From the NCBI RefSeq assembly GCF_000224145.3, contig NC_020176.2, forward strand, positions 682,693 through 746,692: 64,000 nucleotides of DNA. The letters run 5' to 3'. Made by a program: the position numbers and the translations under genes. The notes under the pieces are model-generated. The model was given only the letters and a program-made list of their open reading frames with translations, made no database searches and was not told the origin of the DNA. Within the stretch, counting starts at the first letter, position 1. Every line of letters begins with the position of its first letter. Origin of the DNA: Ciona intestinalis (taxonomy: Eukaryota > Chordata > Ascidiacea > Phlebobranchia > Cionidae). Shown in pieces: positions 11,801-22,633 of the stretch.

Positions 11801-14800
11801 TTTTTTAATTTGATCCAAAAATAAACCAATTTGGCTCGCACGAAATAGATTGTTCCTTTTCTTGTACTTAATTTGATATTCTTACGTCACAAGCACAGTA
11901 CTGTCCCTTATATTTGTGCCGTAACAACAGTATGACTATAAACAATAAAAATAATGTGGGGGAATATGGACCCCGTTAACACATAATATCCCATATTTCC
12001 TGATCGTCGTATTAACAATTACCAGCGGTCTCTGAGTCCCGGGACTACGGTTACATAATTCTGTGAATATTTTTTGCTTACTACCAAACGGGTTGATAAA
12101 AGAACATGAAATCATAGAGCATCTTACCCCAACCTACTGTATGACATAAAACGAGAGAATATAAGTTTTGTTTTTTATACAATTTAAGAAAAAAAACAAA
12201 CAAACAATTGTATTCCCCTTTTCTTTCTTTTAGTTAAAAGTTCGCGAAAACCCCGCAAAGAGGAGGCCGATGAAACATTTGAAGACAAGATAGTTCGACT
12301 ACGTTGGGTGTCAACTACTAAAAGAGAAGAAGAAGGGAATTGTCTTCCTGTGCCGAAGTGGGATGTACCTTGTACTACACTGGAGGATAACGCTGATATG
12401 GTAAAGTTGTTATGGCGATTGTTAAATATGAGGAAAACGGTCAAAAGTTTAATTTAATTAAAAACATTTTAGAATTTTACTGTTTTATTTAATTTTAAAA
12501 CTGGTGTTAATTTTATTTCAAACAAATCTTGATACTTCGTATAGGTTAGGGTAAGATGGTTTATCGTCCAATTTGGCAGATCAGCAAAGGATTTTCACAA
12601 AACTATATAACCGTGGCCTCGTAATTCCAAAATGGCGTTGTTGGTTATTAATAACATGATTATTAAATACGGTATGTGCTAAAGGTATCCATCTTACCCC
12701 TCGCTACAACTTTATTTTCTCAATTTCACTTCTCCATACATAGGGTAATATTTTACTTTGTATCTTATCGATTTTTTATTAAGTCAGAAATCGAGTTAGC
12801 GCCCAAGAGTCTCGCGCTATTCGATTGTCTGGTAGGGACGGAGCGCGAAATAGTAATTATTGCGTCATAATGCAAAACATTCGCGTTATAACCAGTTGTG
12901 GATAACATGCGTTCGTTGAACTATGCAAAATTTACGATTTGGACGCAAGACCCAGCAGAATGATATGTTCGTGGTATTGAAGTAACACCGAAACAACGTA
13001 TTAGGAGTTAATCTTATTAAAAAGAACAAAGCAATGATTCACCTTGCTACTCTTAATTGATTATCGTACAATACAGGATTGGATAAACCCCATTGGTCAC
13101 AGAAAATAAGAACCCGTACGTTGAGGTTAGATGGATACAGTTAACACATGCTGTTTTATATTTCTAATCGCGTTTAAACAATCAACAATACTCTATAAAG
13201 TTGCGAAGATACGGTTATATAGTTCTGTAAATACTCGTTATTTATACAATACTGAACGGGACGATTAGAAACATGTACCATCTTGCCCCAATGTATTAGA
13301 AATGTGGTTTCGTTGTCTGGTCACTTAACAAGTGGTATACAGCAGTCAAGCATTTTATCCATCAGTGAATTTTTTTTTTTAAAACATCTTCATCAATCTT
13401 CAGCTTATACATAAGTACCAATCTTCACTGTATTTTCGTTTTTGCGCAATATTTCGACATTACTTGCTATAATCAAAGAGACAAAGTATAATATTAATGT
13501 AATGCACAAAAATAACAGCATACGGTTTTGACAATGCGCAAAATTCAGTGTAATTTCTACATTTCGTTACAGACACATAGATTCGCTTATTTTTCCGGAA
13601 ATAATCTCATCAGAAATTCCATCTTACTCCAGGTTCGCCAACGACCGCAGAGGTATGAACAGACGGCCTGTGATTGGCAGAATTTGTCACGTGCTTGGAA
13701 CAAAATACAGCCTTGCTCAAACATTGATTCAAGTGGTTCAGTATCGCAGAAAACGGTTAGTATTTCTATGTAAACTGAATGATGATTAAGTTTTGTGAAA
13801 TAATCGGCAAACTCTGGCTTTAATCCTAAACATTTGGGCCTTCTTAGTCGTATAGAATATCATCTGTATTGGATACTATACATACTAAGGGGTAAGATGG
13901 ATACCATTATATTACATAGTATCCCATATATCCCCTAAGAATATTTTTACAATTAACAAAGTCTAAACTCTCTTATGGTCGTGAGAATACGGTTATATAA
14001 TTGAGTAAATATTCTTTGTTTACCACCAATGTATATTCCTATTGCTGGCCGCCTTGTACAATATGGAGCGTGGATCGTGTTTACCTTTCTTGTATAATTA
14101 TTGCGAAGTAATAACCCAGCAGTCTTATTAAAGTAAACAACCCTACACGACATGCTATTTCTAATCACAGATTAATTAGACTTGGGTTGCTTACTAGGTC
14201 CCTATGGGCAAAGGCACCGTTTGGGACAGACGGCAGAAGATTATGGACGATTTGCGACGAAAGTCAAAACCTGCAACGATTGCTGATCAGTAAGTTGAAT
14301 TGTTGTGAACCAGCATTTTTTTAATATACAGTAGGGTGGGGGAAGATGGGACACCATTTAGCTCTGTTTTCTCGTCTCATTTAGTAGTAAACAGAAAACA
14401 TTCAAAGAATTCTAAAACTACATCCTCACGACTCCCATATACCGTTGTTAATTGTTCAAAACTCATCAGAATACTTGGATATTATGTGCTAAAGGTGTCC
14501 CATCTTCCCCCACCCCTACTATATGTGTTGACTTGTGTATACCAGTTTGAAATTATTTTATCAGGATGTGCTATAACCCTTAAAAATAGTCGAGAAATGT
14601 TTTAAACACATCTTGTACAAACATCTATCGTGACTTTCTGTGAAATAATATTGAAATTAACTGTCAACAGATGTCGCCTTCGCAAACTTCCAGGATTTGC
14701 AGGTTTTGTACCACGTGAGCCGGTTGAAAGCCGATTCGATCCGAGTCGTTCCGAAATATTCCGAAGTTCAGCTAGCCGTGTATACAGGTACCAACTCGAA

Positions 14801-14806
14801 ATTTAA
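8899..14806 (+). CDS. Orphan protein, 279 aa, 7 exons; possibly ciliary or sperm type
   Basis: Exons: 8899-9000, 9968-10122, 11577-11641, 12234-12400, 13633-13755, 14198-14289, 14671-14806. Every intron is GT-AG and phases run 0, 2, 1, 0, 0, 2, closing on TAA at 14804-14806. I do not recognise the family. The protein is soluble and basic, with no signal peptide or membrane segment. It is rich in Arg, Lys, Pro and aromatic residues, with a Lys/Glu-rich stretch in exon 4. Exon 2 carries RPPGLDHDYPICLGLGSY and exon 7 has LPGFAGFVPREP. Short aromatic-Pro/Gly motifs like the latter occur in ciliary microtubule inner proteins, but that link is a guess. A splice-like GTACCA follows at 14788; I read through it because a stop comes nine codons later. 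Introns hold at least six MITEs. Confidence 0.7.
9213..9290 (-). repeat. Dispersed repeat, gtgaggt/cagcgtg family
   Basis: Fragment of a second dispersed family. On the plus strand it reads CCCAGACCCATAGCGTGCCT, then CGCTGCAGCGTAGGATC and ATATGGAATAGAATAC. Related pieces sit at 5392-5450, 49225-49325 and 56740-56800 in the same sense, and at 17024-17130 and 55440-55610 reversed. No ORF. Confidence 0.5.
9639..9835 (+). mobile_element. MITE, subfamily A, full length
   Basis: Both ends intact: TATAGTAGGGTGGGGGAAGA at the left, and TCCCCCCACCCTGCTATA at the right. It lies in intron 1 of the orphan gene. Confidence 0.9.
10228..10402 (+). mobile_element. MITE, subfamily A, right end truncated
   Basis: Left end TATAGTAGGATAGGGGAAGA and full core up to GTGCTAAAGGTGT; the right inverted end is missing. 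Intron 2 of the orphan gene. Confidence 0.85.
10960..11133 (+). mobile_element. MITE, subfamily B, degenerate
   Basis: Shows the ATAACTGTATCCTAATAATG core and GAGCTAACGGTATCCATCTT near the right end. The left end is expanded into a G run (GGGGGGGGGG). Same intron as the preceding copy. Confidence 0.7.
11953..12142 (-). mobile_element. MITE, subfamily B, inverted
   Basis: Inverted relative to most copies: ACACATAATATCCCATATTT near the left and TTACTACCAAACGGG toward the right, ending CATCTTACCCCAACCTACTG. Intron 3 of the orphan gene. Confidence 0.8.
12540..12706 (+). mobile_element. MITE, subfamily B
   Basis: Left end TATAGGTTAGGGTAAGATGG, core CGTCCAATTTGGCAG, right end TATCCATCTTACCCCTCGC. 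Shortened in the middle. Intron 4 of the orphan gene. Confidence 0.75.
13121..13299 (-). mobile_element. MITE, subfamily B, inverted
   Basis: GAGGTTAGATGGATACAGTT at the left, then the inverted core with ATACGGTTATATAGTTCTGT, ending CCATCTTGCCCCAATGTATT. Intron 4 of the orphan gene. Confidence 0.75.
13883..14030 (-). mobile_element. MITE, subfamily B, truncated
   Basis: Begins ACTAAGGGGTAAGATGGATA and breaks off after TTTGTTTACCACCAATG. Intron 5 of the orphan gene. Confidence 0.7.
14325..14523 (+). mobile_element. MITE, subfamily A, full length
   Basis: AGTAGGGTGGGGGAAGATGG at the left and its inverted partner CCATCTTCCCCCACCCCTAC at the right. One of the best-preserved copies. Last intron of the orphan gene. 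Confidence 0.9.
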
Positions 14807-15560
14807 CTTATTAAAATTACATTGATATTCCCGGTTCAGGGCATTTCCCCATGACGTCATGAACGACCCAAGAACAATGACCAATCACCGTAAAGCTCCC
14901 TTGTCACGCATGATTACACTCGTGTATCCTAGCAACCCATTCAAAATCACTCCCAGCACCATGCACACGTCAATTAACCCAGTTTACAATTAACTAAAAC
15001 TTCAAATTTCTATAAACTTAAAAATAAACATTATCGATAAACATGGTTTACCCTATTGAGTTCGCTACAAAGTGAATCATTAAGAAGAATATGCTTTCAG
15101 TAAAGTATTCGCATAATATGATGGCGAGTAAATTTTTTAAATCACCTCGTTAACTCTAGTTAATAGCTTAACCATTTCGATCAAAAGGTCCCATTTTCTT
15201 TTCACATGCGATTAAACCCATAAGTCTCAACTTTAAACTATACATCGTATACCACAACGTTATTATTTTAACACTGTACACTAAACGGAAGTTTCTTAAT
15301 CCCGTTTTACAACCAACATGCAGAATATGTTTTCGGTATTTTTTATAACTTACACATTAACACAACATACATAACTTTTAACACAGCAATGTGTGACCTG
15401 AACACATTTCTTTAAATCTCAAAGATTGATACCATTTTCTGACACATTCTTTCTAGTGACGTCACGGCACACGCTGGTGATATCACGATGCACCTGCTTT
15501 ATAAAATGACGTCACGACACACGTAATTTGAACTTTTTTTATTCCAACGTTTTAACAATG

Positions 15561-15608
<48 letters not shown>

Positions 15609-15767
15609 GTATATAATGGGTAAATTGAGGCACAAATATAAAAAGTCAATGCGAGTTATATTTACAATACACGATCAAGACGTCATTACACGGTGAGTTA
15701 TTTGCATCGATTACTTATTGCAATTTTGGCAGTTGGCCAAAAGTTAATTCTAATAAAAAAACAAGTT
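14807..15767. other. Convergent 3' intergenic region
   Basis: Lies between the 3' ends of the orphan gene (plus) and LARP6 (minus). A candidate AATAAA for the plus gene is at 15023-15028; TTTATT at 15538-15543 is a candidate signal for LARP6. Three perfect TGACGTCA octamers occur at 14852, 15457 and 15507. No coding exon seen. Confidence 0.45.
15567..15610. repeat. (TA)n(TG)n microsatellite
   Basis: An uninterrupted run of about 13 TA units passes directly into about 8 TG units, just beyond the likely 3' end of LARP6. Length should be polymorphic. Confidence 0.95.
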
Positions 15768-18700
15768 TTAAATTCTCGTCACAATCGTAGTAAATCCTGG
15801 CGATGCATGGTCGGGCCCTCTCGGTTGTCGCGTTACACTACAACTATTATGACGTAACGATGTCCCTGTTATTCTCCTCCCACAAAGTCGCGGTCCTCGC
15901 GAATTTTTCGATGTGACGTCGACTTTGTTTGTTGTGTCATAATCAACCTTCAGTTCTGTATTATCTTTCACTGGACAAGGGACTTCACTATCGTCGGGAA
16001 AGTTCGTGACGTCTTGTGTCCGGTCTTGGCGGTAGAGAGTCCTTTTTACTCGGGGACCAAGAAGTGCCACCCTCGTACCGGCAAGTGAAGACAGATCTGA
16101 ATATAAGTTCTTTATATAATGTGTTTCCTTAAAATCAAAATGTTTATATTAAAGTTTTAAAAAGTTGTATCAGGAACTAAAATGTTGTCGTTTTTTAAAA
16201 GCATCATTTCCTCCCCCATAAAAAGCCAGGTAAAAGCACCCTGGATGTTGAGGTAATGGGCCACCCTGGCCTACACCCCAGTTGGCATGGCATCACACTT
16301 TTATAGATTAGATTACCCCACTAATCCTTGGTTTAAAACTGAAACAATATAACTTAACACATCTAGACAAGTGACAATTATTATTCCACTTTTTCAACGC
16401 GAGTAATTTTTTTACCTTTTATTCCTTGTTTATATTTTTCAAGTTGATCTTCGTTTATATTCTCTTGTTCCTTTATGACGTCATAATCGTCCTTGTTTTG
16501 CAGAAGGTGTTTCAGAATTCGAACCGATGCCAACGCGTCTTCTGATTGGTCGAAATCTACCACAGCGCACAAGGATTTGCCTGCGTAAGTTTTAATGAGT
16601 TATATAAAATATTTTTTATAAAAATCTAAAATCTAAAATCAAAAAAATATTAAAATAATTTTTCTAAGATTTAATTTAATATTTTTAGTTAGTTAGTTAA
16701 TTTAAATTATAAGTTTAATGTCAATTTATAAAAAAGAACAGATAATTAAAATACATTTTATTAATTTTTATAATACTGTGTTTTTAATTCAAAATTAAAC
16801 GTTTTTCCATATTATTTAAACATTATAATTTCTTACCAATATCATAAACCTGTGTAGCATAATTTTTTAGATCACAAGGAACCTCTTTATCGCTTCTTAA
16901 CAATCTCACAAACCCAATCTCACCAAACAATGCGAATAATGACGTCACTTTCTCCACGGAATTGTATTCAGAAGGTAATCGAATTGCCTGGAAGAAAATT
17001 CAATATTTTAATTTGTTCTATTCTACGTGGGTGAGGTCCTACAGACCTACAGCGTGGCACACCAAGGGACCTGAGAGGTAAGCCACATATAGTTGGCCTA
17101 TTACACCACCAACACCCATGGTGCTACCGCAAGAGCCTTACCAAATATAAGTCTGTTTTATCAGTCGTAAAAACAACTAATTAATAGATAAGAATTTATA
17201 CCAGAACGCTTGTCAGTTGTCGAGGTTTCCGGAGATTTTCGGAAAGATTCGCGCGCCTTCGGATCCGAAGTCCTTCCGAACTCACAACGACCGTTGTAGA
17301 AAGTCGCACGATGGCGCTACGTACGACGGCCCAATCACGTGTCAATTTTTTAACCTTTAATTTAAAAAAAAAAATTATTTTGAAAAGCGATAGTCGTTAA
17401 ACCCCAATTAAATTTAACTGTTCCTGAGCGTGGTCGCTACACCCAGCAAACAAAAATGAGCCTTTTTTGTAATTATTATTTTTAAATTGGAATTATAGTA
17501 GGGTGGTGGAAGATGGGACACCTGTTTGTTCTAGCTTTCCGTCCAATTTGATGGTAAACAAAAACAAATCAAAGAATTATAAAACTATGCCTTCACAACT
17601 CCCTTAGACCGGTGTTAATTGTTCAAAAAACACGATCACGATTATTAGGTATTATGTGCTAAAGGTGTCCCATCTTCCCCCACCCCACTATATATTAAAA
17701 AGAAAATTGTATTGTTATGAATTTATGACGTAATTACCCATCATTCTTACCTTTTTAAATGACGTAATAAGCTTGATACTGACGTAACCATCTTTTTTGC
17801 ACCGGATCTGACGTAACAAATATTTGTCTTTCATGAGATAAGCATCCGACAAATAATATTCGATTTGTTTCGCAATGGCGTTTGTGACGTAATAACCGGG
17901 CACTTGTTGACCAACAATGCCCCAATATTGGTCGTCGTCACTAATTGTCCAATAATGTTCACTATCCTCCTGCAAGTAAAACATTTCAAATTAAGTTCGT
18001 GCTACAGTGGTTAATAGCTAGTTAGCTTTTTTTAGTCCAGATGATACAGGTTCGAAGCTAGACACTGCTAGCTTTGGAGGTGTATGTGGCTTTGCACAGA
18101 ACATACTTGTAATTGCTTCAGCCAAGTGGCTTAATGCGTTTTCCAAATTGTCAACCATGCAAAAAAATAACCGTAAAGTTATATACATGATGGTGACCCA
18201 TATATATAGGCGAACACGAAGTGTGTGAAACAAACGCCAATGTTAAAACGACTGTCGTTTTCCGACCACGCGAGAATGAATAGGTTACATCCATTTATTC
18301 AATATAGGTTACAATCATGTAAGTTATAAAAGTCAGAATGTTTTTACATTTTCGCACTCTTGAGTTAAGTTTCTTCCATTTTCATTGGAAGAATTAGAAC
18401 TTGTGTCGTCACAATCCCATGATGACGTCACAGAAGATGTGGATTCGCCGATTCCACTGTCGGCGCTGTCGTACCTCGATTCGCGGCTGGTAGTGTTTAG
18501 GAATCGTTCACTTTTTGAATCCTATAAAACAATAATAACTGATAAAAAATTTTTTTTTTAATTAAAAATCTAAAAAAAGATTTAACAAAACCGATAAAAT
18601 TTTAGGGAAACATCTTGAAGAATCCTTCACAAAAACGGTTTCGAATGAAATAAAATGACTACAAATAATTGCCATAATTGGTGTTTAATGTTTATTCCCT

Positions 18701-21101
18701 TTGATAGAAATACGAGAATAAGAAGCGGAAATCCATTAATTTTGAAGATACAACATACAAGTTACTGGTATGTTGAAATTATTATTTCTGTTAAAATTTT
18801 CATTTTTATCATTGATATAAATGAACACCAAGAACAAATATTCATGCATGGTTCTCAAGCTTGTTTGAAGCAGGTGTAAAAGTACACTAGTTGAACTGAA
18901 GCATTTGGTACAAAAGCCCACTTTAACGTATTTGAAAAATAGTTTAGGCATTACATGCAAAGTACCAAACGTATACTCGCTATAGAAAAATAATAAACTA
19001 AAAAAATAATTTTAAAAATAACTTACGCATTTCAAACGAGTTTCTTCGCAACCGTTAGATAAGTTTTCACTTCTTGGTTGGTAATGAGATGAAGTGTTAT
19101 TTGGGTGTGCCATGCCACGTACAGTTACCATGCTACCATTATATGGTGTTGTGTTAATATACACAGCATGTTGTGGGGAATAGTAATGCATGGAGTTTCG
19201 AATATGAGCTGAATGACAATATTGTATCAGTGTTATTATAATTTCAAATATTTTTTTGGTTTCCTAAATTATTTTCTTCGGTTTATAAACTATTTATTTC
19301 AACGTTTCGTCTGCAGTTTGGGTAAAAATTGCTGTGGGGTGCGATATAGCGCACCTTTAGCACATAATGTCCAAACGTTAATTGTTTTAAACAATTAACA
19401 ATGGTCTATGGAAGTCCTAAGGATACGGTTTTATAATTCTTTCAATGTTCTTTGTTTAATACCGAATGGGACGATAAAATAGATTGAAAAAAGTGTCCTG
19501 TCTTTTCCCACTACTATATGCTGTTTCACCATTATGGCTGGTATATCAGACGTAACTGAGTATAGTTATAATAATTGCTTCATGCTTGCCGCGTTCTAAC
19601 AGATAGCATGATCAGTGTCAAGAAAGACAACCTTTGAACGCGTAATTATTTTATTAGATGTGGCTTATTATAAGTAAATATAGATAGCTCGTGAAATGTG
19701 TTTAGAAAGTTCGGTATATATAGTAGGGCGGTGGAAGACGGGACGCCTTTACTACATAATATCCTAATATTCTGATCGTGTTTTAAACAATTAAAAACGA
19801 TCTATGGAAGTCGCGAGAATACGGTTTTATAATTATATATGTAATATGAAACGATTACTAAATTGTCGGTTATTTTCATAGAAGGTTGAGGTAAAATGGT
19901 TCACGTTTTTGATCTCTTTTATCGTCTAAATTGTAATAAACAAAACATATTTACAAAGGTATAAAACCGTATCCTATAACGGTATTCATCTTTAACCGCC
20001 AATTCTATATAGTTGAGGTTTTGTAAACTGTTCTCACACCACGTACATTTGGAATATACAGTGCAAAGTAAAAATACGTTATTTGTTGTCAAAATGTTTG
20101 CCGTAAATTCGTAGTGCGTTTTATCTTTCTACGTGTGCGAGGTCCAAAAGCGTGACATGCCATATAGTTCCTTGAATTTGGGCAAAAGTTGGCCCTTAAC
20201 CCCTAAATGCATTGTTTCCTTGCCTACCTGACTTTATACACCACCAGTAATACAGTTTAGAACTATACTGTATTTTTTTACATCGCATTAACTTGATTGC
20301 TTACCTGAAGGATAAGTGTGAACGTAAACTTGTGGTGGAACAACTGCTGTATATGGAGCTGGGTGGGGTGGGTATGACACCATTTGTGGGGAATAACACT
20401 GGAATAATAAAAGTCTTTGAGCAAATTTAATACGGAAAACATATTTGGGCCGTTGTGTGTAATATATATATAGTATGGAAGATGGTTCCATTTTCTTGTC
20501 GCATTTGGTATAGTAAACATAAAAAAAAATAAAAAAACGTATCCTTACGTTTTTATTGTATTATATCGTTTGGTAGTAAAAAATAATAATTACAGAATTA
20601 CATATACCCGTATCCTCACGCCTCTTAACTGTGTTGTTAATTGTTAAAACACGATTAGGGGATATTATGTTCTAACGGTACATTACTATATAACGTGTTA
20701 ATACTAAAAGTGTCAAAATTATCAGTTACGTTAATACTGCATTAACTCGGTAGTCGCTACCACCCACACAAACAGTTTATATCTTCGCCCCCGCATAACA
20801 ATATATAAACATCATCGGAGCCGTAGCCTAGTGGTCCTCTATAAAATTATTTGCCATACATAAAAGCATCCGAAAAAAATCATTGGTGATTCGTCAGCTG
20901 ACACGAGGTGCATACAACACCCATGTTATATCGACTGTCGTTTTCCCACCACGCGTATATATAAATAGGTTGCATTCAATCATTCATTAGTTTATTTACC
21001 TTAATTGTTTCTCTGTAGAAACCAGCTGCAGGTTTGTGGGGTATGTGTTCCGGTATCGACTTCATGTATTGAGTACTGGAGGGGGGTGTGTCATTTGTCA
21101 T
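15768..21101 (-). CDS. LARP6: La-related protein 6 (LARP6/acheron), 9 exons, 522 aa
   Basis: Exons (minus): 21000-21101, 20305-20398, 19027-19208, 18348-18521, 17751-17969, 17202-17354, 16837-16987, 16416-16580, 15768-16096. Phases run 0, 1, 0, 0, 0, 0, 1, 1 and close on TAA. The start is the first ATG of the open first exon. LARP6 is an RNA-binding protein that in vertebrates binds the 5' stem-loop of collagen mRNAs. The La motif (about residues 209-275) shows KQIEYYLSDAYLMKDKYLL, GYVSIKLITSFKKV and KLTRDW, typical of LARP6. An RRM-like domain follows in exons 6-8 (FGEIGFVRLLR; CAVVDFDQSEDA). The last exon ends with a SUZ-C-type motif (RQPRGPDHASPGF). The first about 180 residues are low-complexity (Pro/Tyr, then Ser/Asp) and diverged. 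Reading through the exon 8 donor would add 11 residues (GKKITRVEKVE) and stop without SUZ-C. Confidence 0.9.
17024..17130 (+). repeat. Dispersed repeat, gtgaggt/cagcgtg family
   Basis: Reads CTACGTGGGTGAGGTCCTAC, then CAGCGTGGCACACCAAGG, and a tail with CCACATATAGTTGGCC. It matches the pieces at 31650-31700 and 55440-55610. LARP6 intron 6. Confidence 0.6.
17494..17692 (+). mobile_element. MITE, subfamily A, full length
   Basis: TATAGTAGGGTGGTGGAAGA at the left, CTTCCCCCACCCCACTATA at the right, complete core. It lies in LARP6 intron 5, 58 bases beyond the donor of exon 5 at 17750. Confidence 0.9.
17998..18302 (+). mobile_element. tRNA-headed composite SINE, near full length
   Basis: The head has an A-box-like CAGTGGTTAATAGCTAG and a B box CAGGTTCGAAGCTAG. 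An internal segment includes CCAAATTGTCAACCATGC. The 3' body (CGAAGTGTGTGAAACAAACG, GACTGTCGTTTTCCGACCAC) ends in a TTACATCCATTTATT tail. Consistent with a Ciona tRNA-derived composite SINE such as Cics-1; the name is from memory. LARP6 intron 4. Confidence 0.7.
19333..19517 (-). mobile_element. MITE, subfamily A, inverted
   Basis: Inverted core: CACCTTTAGCACATAATGTC, AACAATTAACAATGGTCTAT, TTTGTTTAATACCGAATGGG, and the right end TTTTCCCACTACTATA. LARP6 intron 2. Confidence 0.85.
19718..19845 (-). mobile_element. MITE, subfamily A, truncated
   Basis: TATAGTAGGGCGGTGGAAGA followed by the inverted core up to ATACGGTTTTATAATTAT, then lost. About 35 bases separate it from the next copy, in the opposite sense. 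Confidence 0.8.
19881..20008 (+). mobile_element. MITE, subfamily B, shortened
   Basis: AGAAGGTTGAGGTAAAATGG, then ATAAAACCGTATCC and ACGGTATTCATCTTTAACCG. Central part deleted. LARP6 intron 2. Confidence 0.7.
20462..20694 (+). mobile_element. Rearranged MITE with partly duplicated core
   Basis: The GTAGTAAA core motif and the following A-rich block appear twice (near 20507 and 20570) before a single right half (GTTGTTAATTGTTAAAACAC). It could be two overlapping insertions or an internal duplication. LARP6 intron 1. Confidence 0.65.
20813..20988 (+). mobile_element. SINE copy with degraded head
   Basis: Starts GGAGCCGTAGCCTAGTGGTC (A-box-like), has no clear B box, and ends with CGACTGTCGTTTTCCCACCA and a CATTCAATCATTCATT tail. 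It abuts the exon 1 donor of LARP6 at 20999. Confidence 0.6.
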
Positions 21102-21504
21102 ACCGACAGTGATAAATAAACTTAAACAGTGATGACCTGTATATATGCTGAGGTATCTGAGAAATATTTCCAAGTATTTAAACATTACGGTCACGTATTA
21201 GGCCTTTTTTCGTAAGAAATTAAATAACGTTTTTGCCATAATCTTTGAATGGCCTATATCTGGTATGTGGCCGCTAAAAGATTATTTACATTATGCCTGT
21301 ATGGTAGCAGAAGTAGCAGAATATAAGGTATAGCTGTTCCAGATATCCATATTATTAATAACTTTTTTCGATTATAAGCGAACGTGTTATCTATTTTTAA
21401 ACAACTTTAGTTTAATTTAATAAACACTTAAACATATCCTTCCATTTATAAACTTGGTGCATATTACATAAACATATATAGTACATATAAGCACCATAAC
21501 CATT

Positions 21505-21790
21505 CACCTCAAGCCTATATTTAACAAAAACCTATACACCTCAAGCCTATATTTAACAAAAACCTATACACCTCAAGCCTATGTTCAACAAAAACCTATA
21601 CACCTCAAGCCTATATTTAACAAAAACCTATACACCTCAAGCCTATGTTCAACAAAAACCTATACACCTCAAGCCTATATTTAACAAAAACCTATACACC
21701 TCAAGCCTATGTTCAACATAAACCTATACACCTCAAGCCTATGTTCAACATAAACCTATACACCTCAAACTACATTCAATATATACCTAT
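21505..21790. repeat. 32-bp minisatellite, about 8.5 copies
   Basis: The unit CACCTCAAGCCTATATTTAA plus CAAAAACCTATA repeats with an exact 32-base period. Units alternate between two variants (TATATTTAACAAAAA and TATGTTCAACAAAAA or ...CATAAA) before decaying at about 21770. It lies about 400 bases upstream of the LARP6 start codon. Confidence 0.95.
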
Positions 21791-22447
21791 ATACATTTCA
21801 TACATATATCTTGAGCTCTAGCCGTTATACACATATGAACGCAATCGAACAAAACGCCCGAGTTTTATACCTCGTTTCGTGAACACTTCTCTAAACAGCA
21901 GCAATTCGCGTTTAATCGTTTTCTCTCATGAAATAGTGGGTAGTTACGCCATAGAGATATTTTTCTTTTTCTATTGTTTACATTGTGCTTTCTAATCTCG
22001 AACCTTAGTCTTCTATTCAATGAACAGCGACAAACATGCGAACGTCGAAACGACTTTCTATTTTCGCTTAATCACTCGAGATTGGAAAGAATCCTTTGTA
22101 GATACGCAGATCTAATGAGTTATAATAACTAGGTGTTCTTTATAGCGGATTCTTGGAAAAAAAATCCGTCAATACGGTAAACCATCTTATATAAATACGT
22201 AATAATGCCTATATTTTTAAAACAGAAAATAAAATTGCTCATTTAGTCAAATAAACTTTGCTTTTCACTCAATACGCATAAAAACAAACGAGCATGCCTC
22301 TATTTGGAAAAAGTAATTGAAAATTAACACCTATCAAACCCTTTACTATAACCATCTAAATAATATAGCAGTTAAGGCGTGTTTTTTTTAAAAACGGCAA
22401 ATAAAAACGGTTTAACTCCTATTCATATATAAAAGATTACGTTGCAG

Positions 22448-22633
22448 TATAGGTTTGGGTAATATAATTGAGGTTTTCATTCTCGTTTACCGTCTTATTC
22501 AGTAGTAAACAAGGTTATTTACAAAATCATTCAACCGTATCCTCCCTACTCTAAAATAGCGTTATGAGTTGTAAAAAACACGACCAAAAATACGGAATTA
22601 CGCACCAACGGTATCTATCTTACCCTTACTATA
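22448..22633 (+). mobile_element. MITE, subfamily B, full length
   Basis: TATAGGTTTGGGTAATATAA at the left, AGTAGTAAACAAGG in the core, ATCTATCTTACCCTTACTAT at the right. Confidence 0.8.

Noticed and set aside
17998..18075. A-box and B-box sequence resembling a tRNA gene (also at 25830-25912 and 39140-39190)
   Set aside because: No cloverleaf can be folded over the right distances, and each is joined to the same non-tRNA body and tail found elsewhere. These are SINE heads, not tRNA genes.
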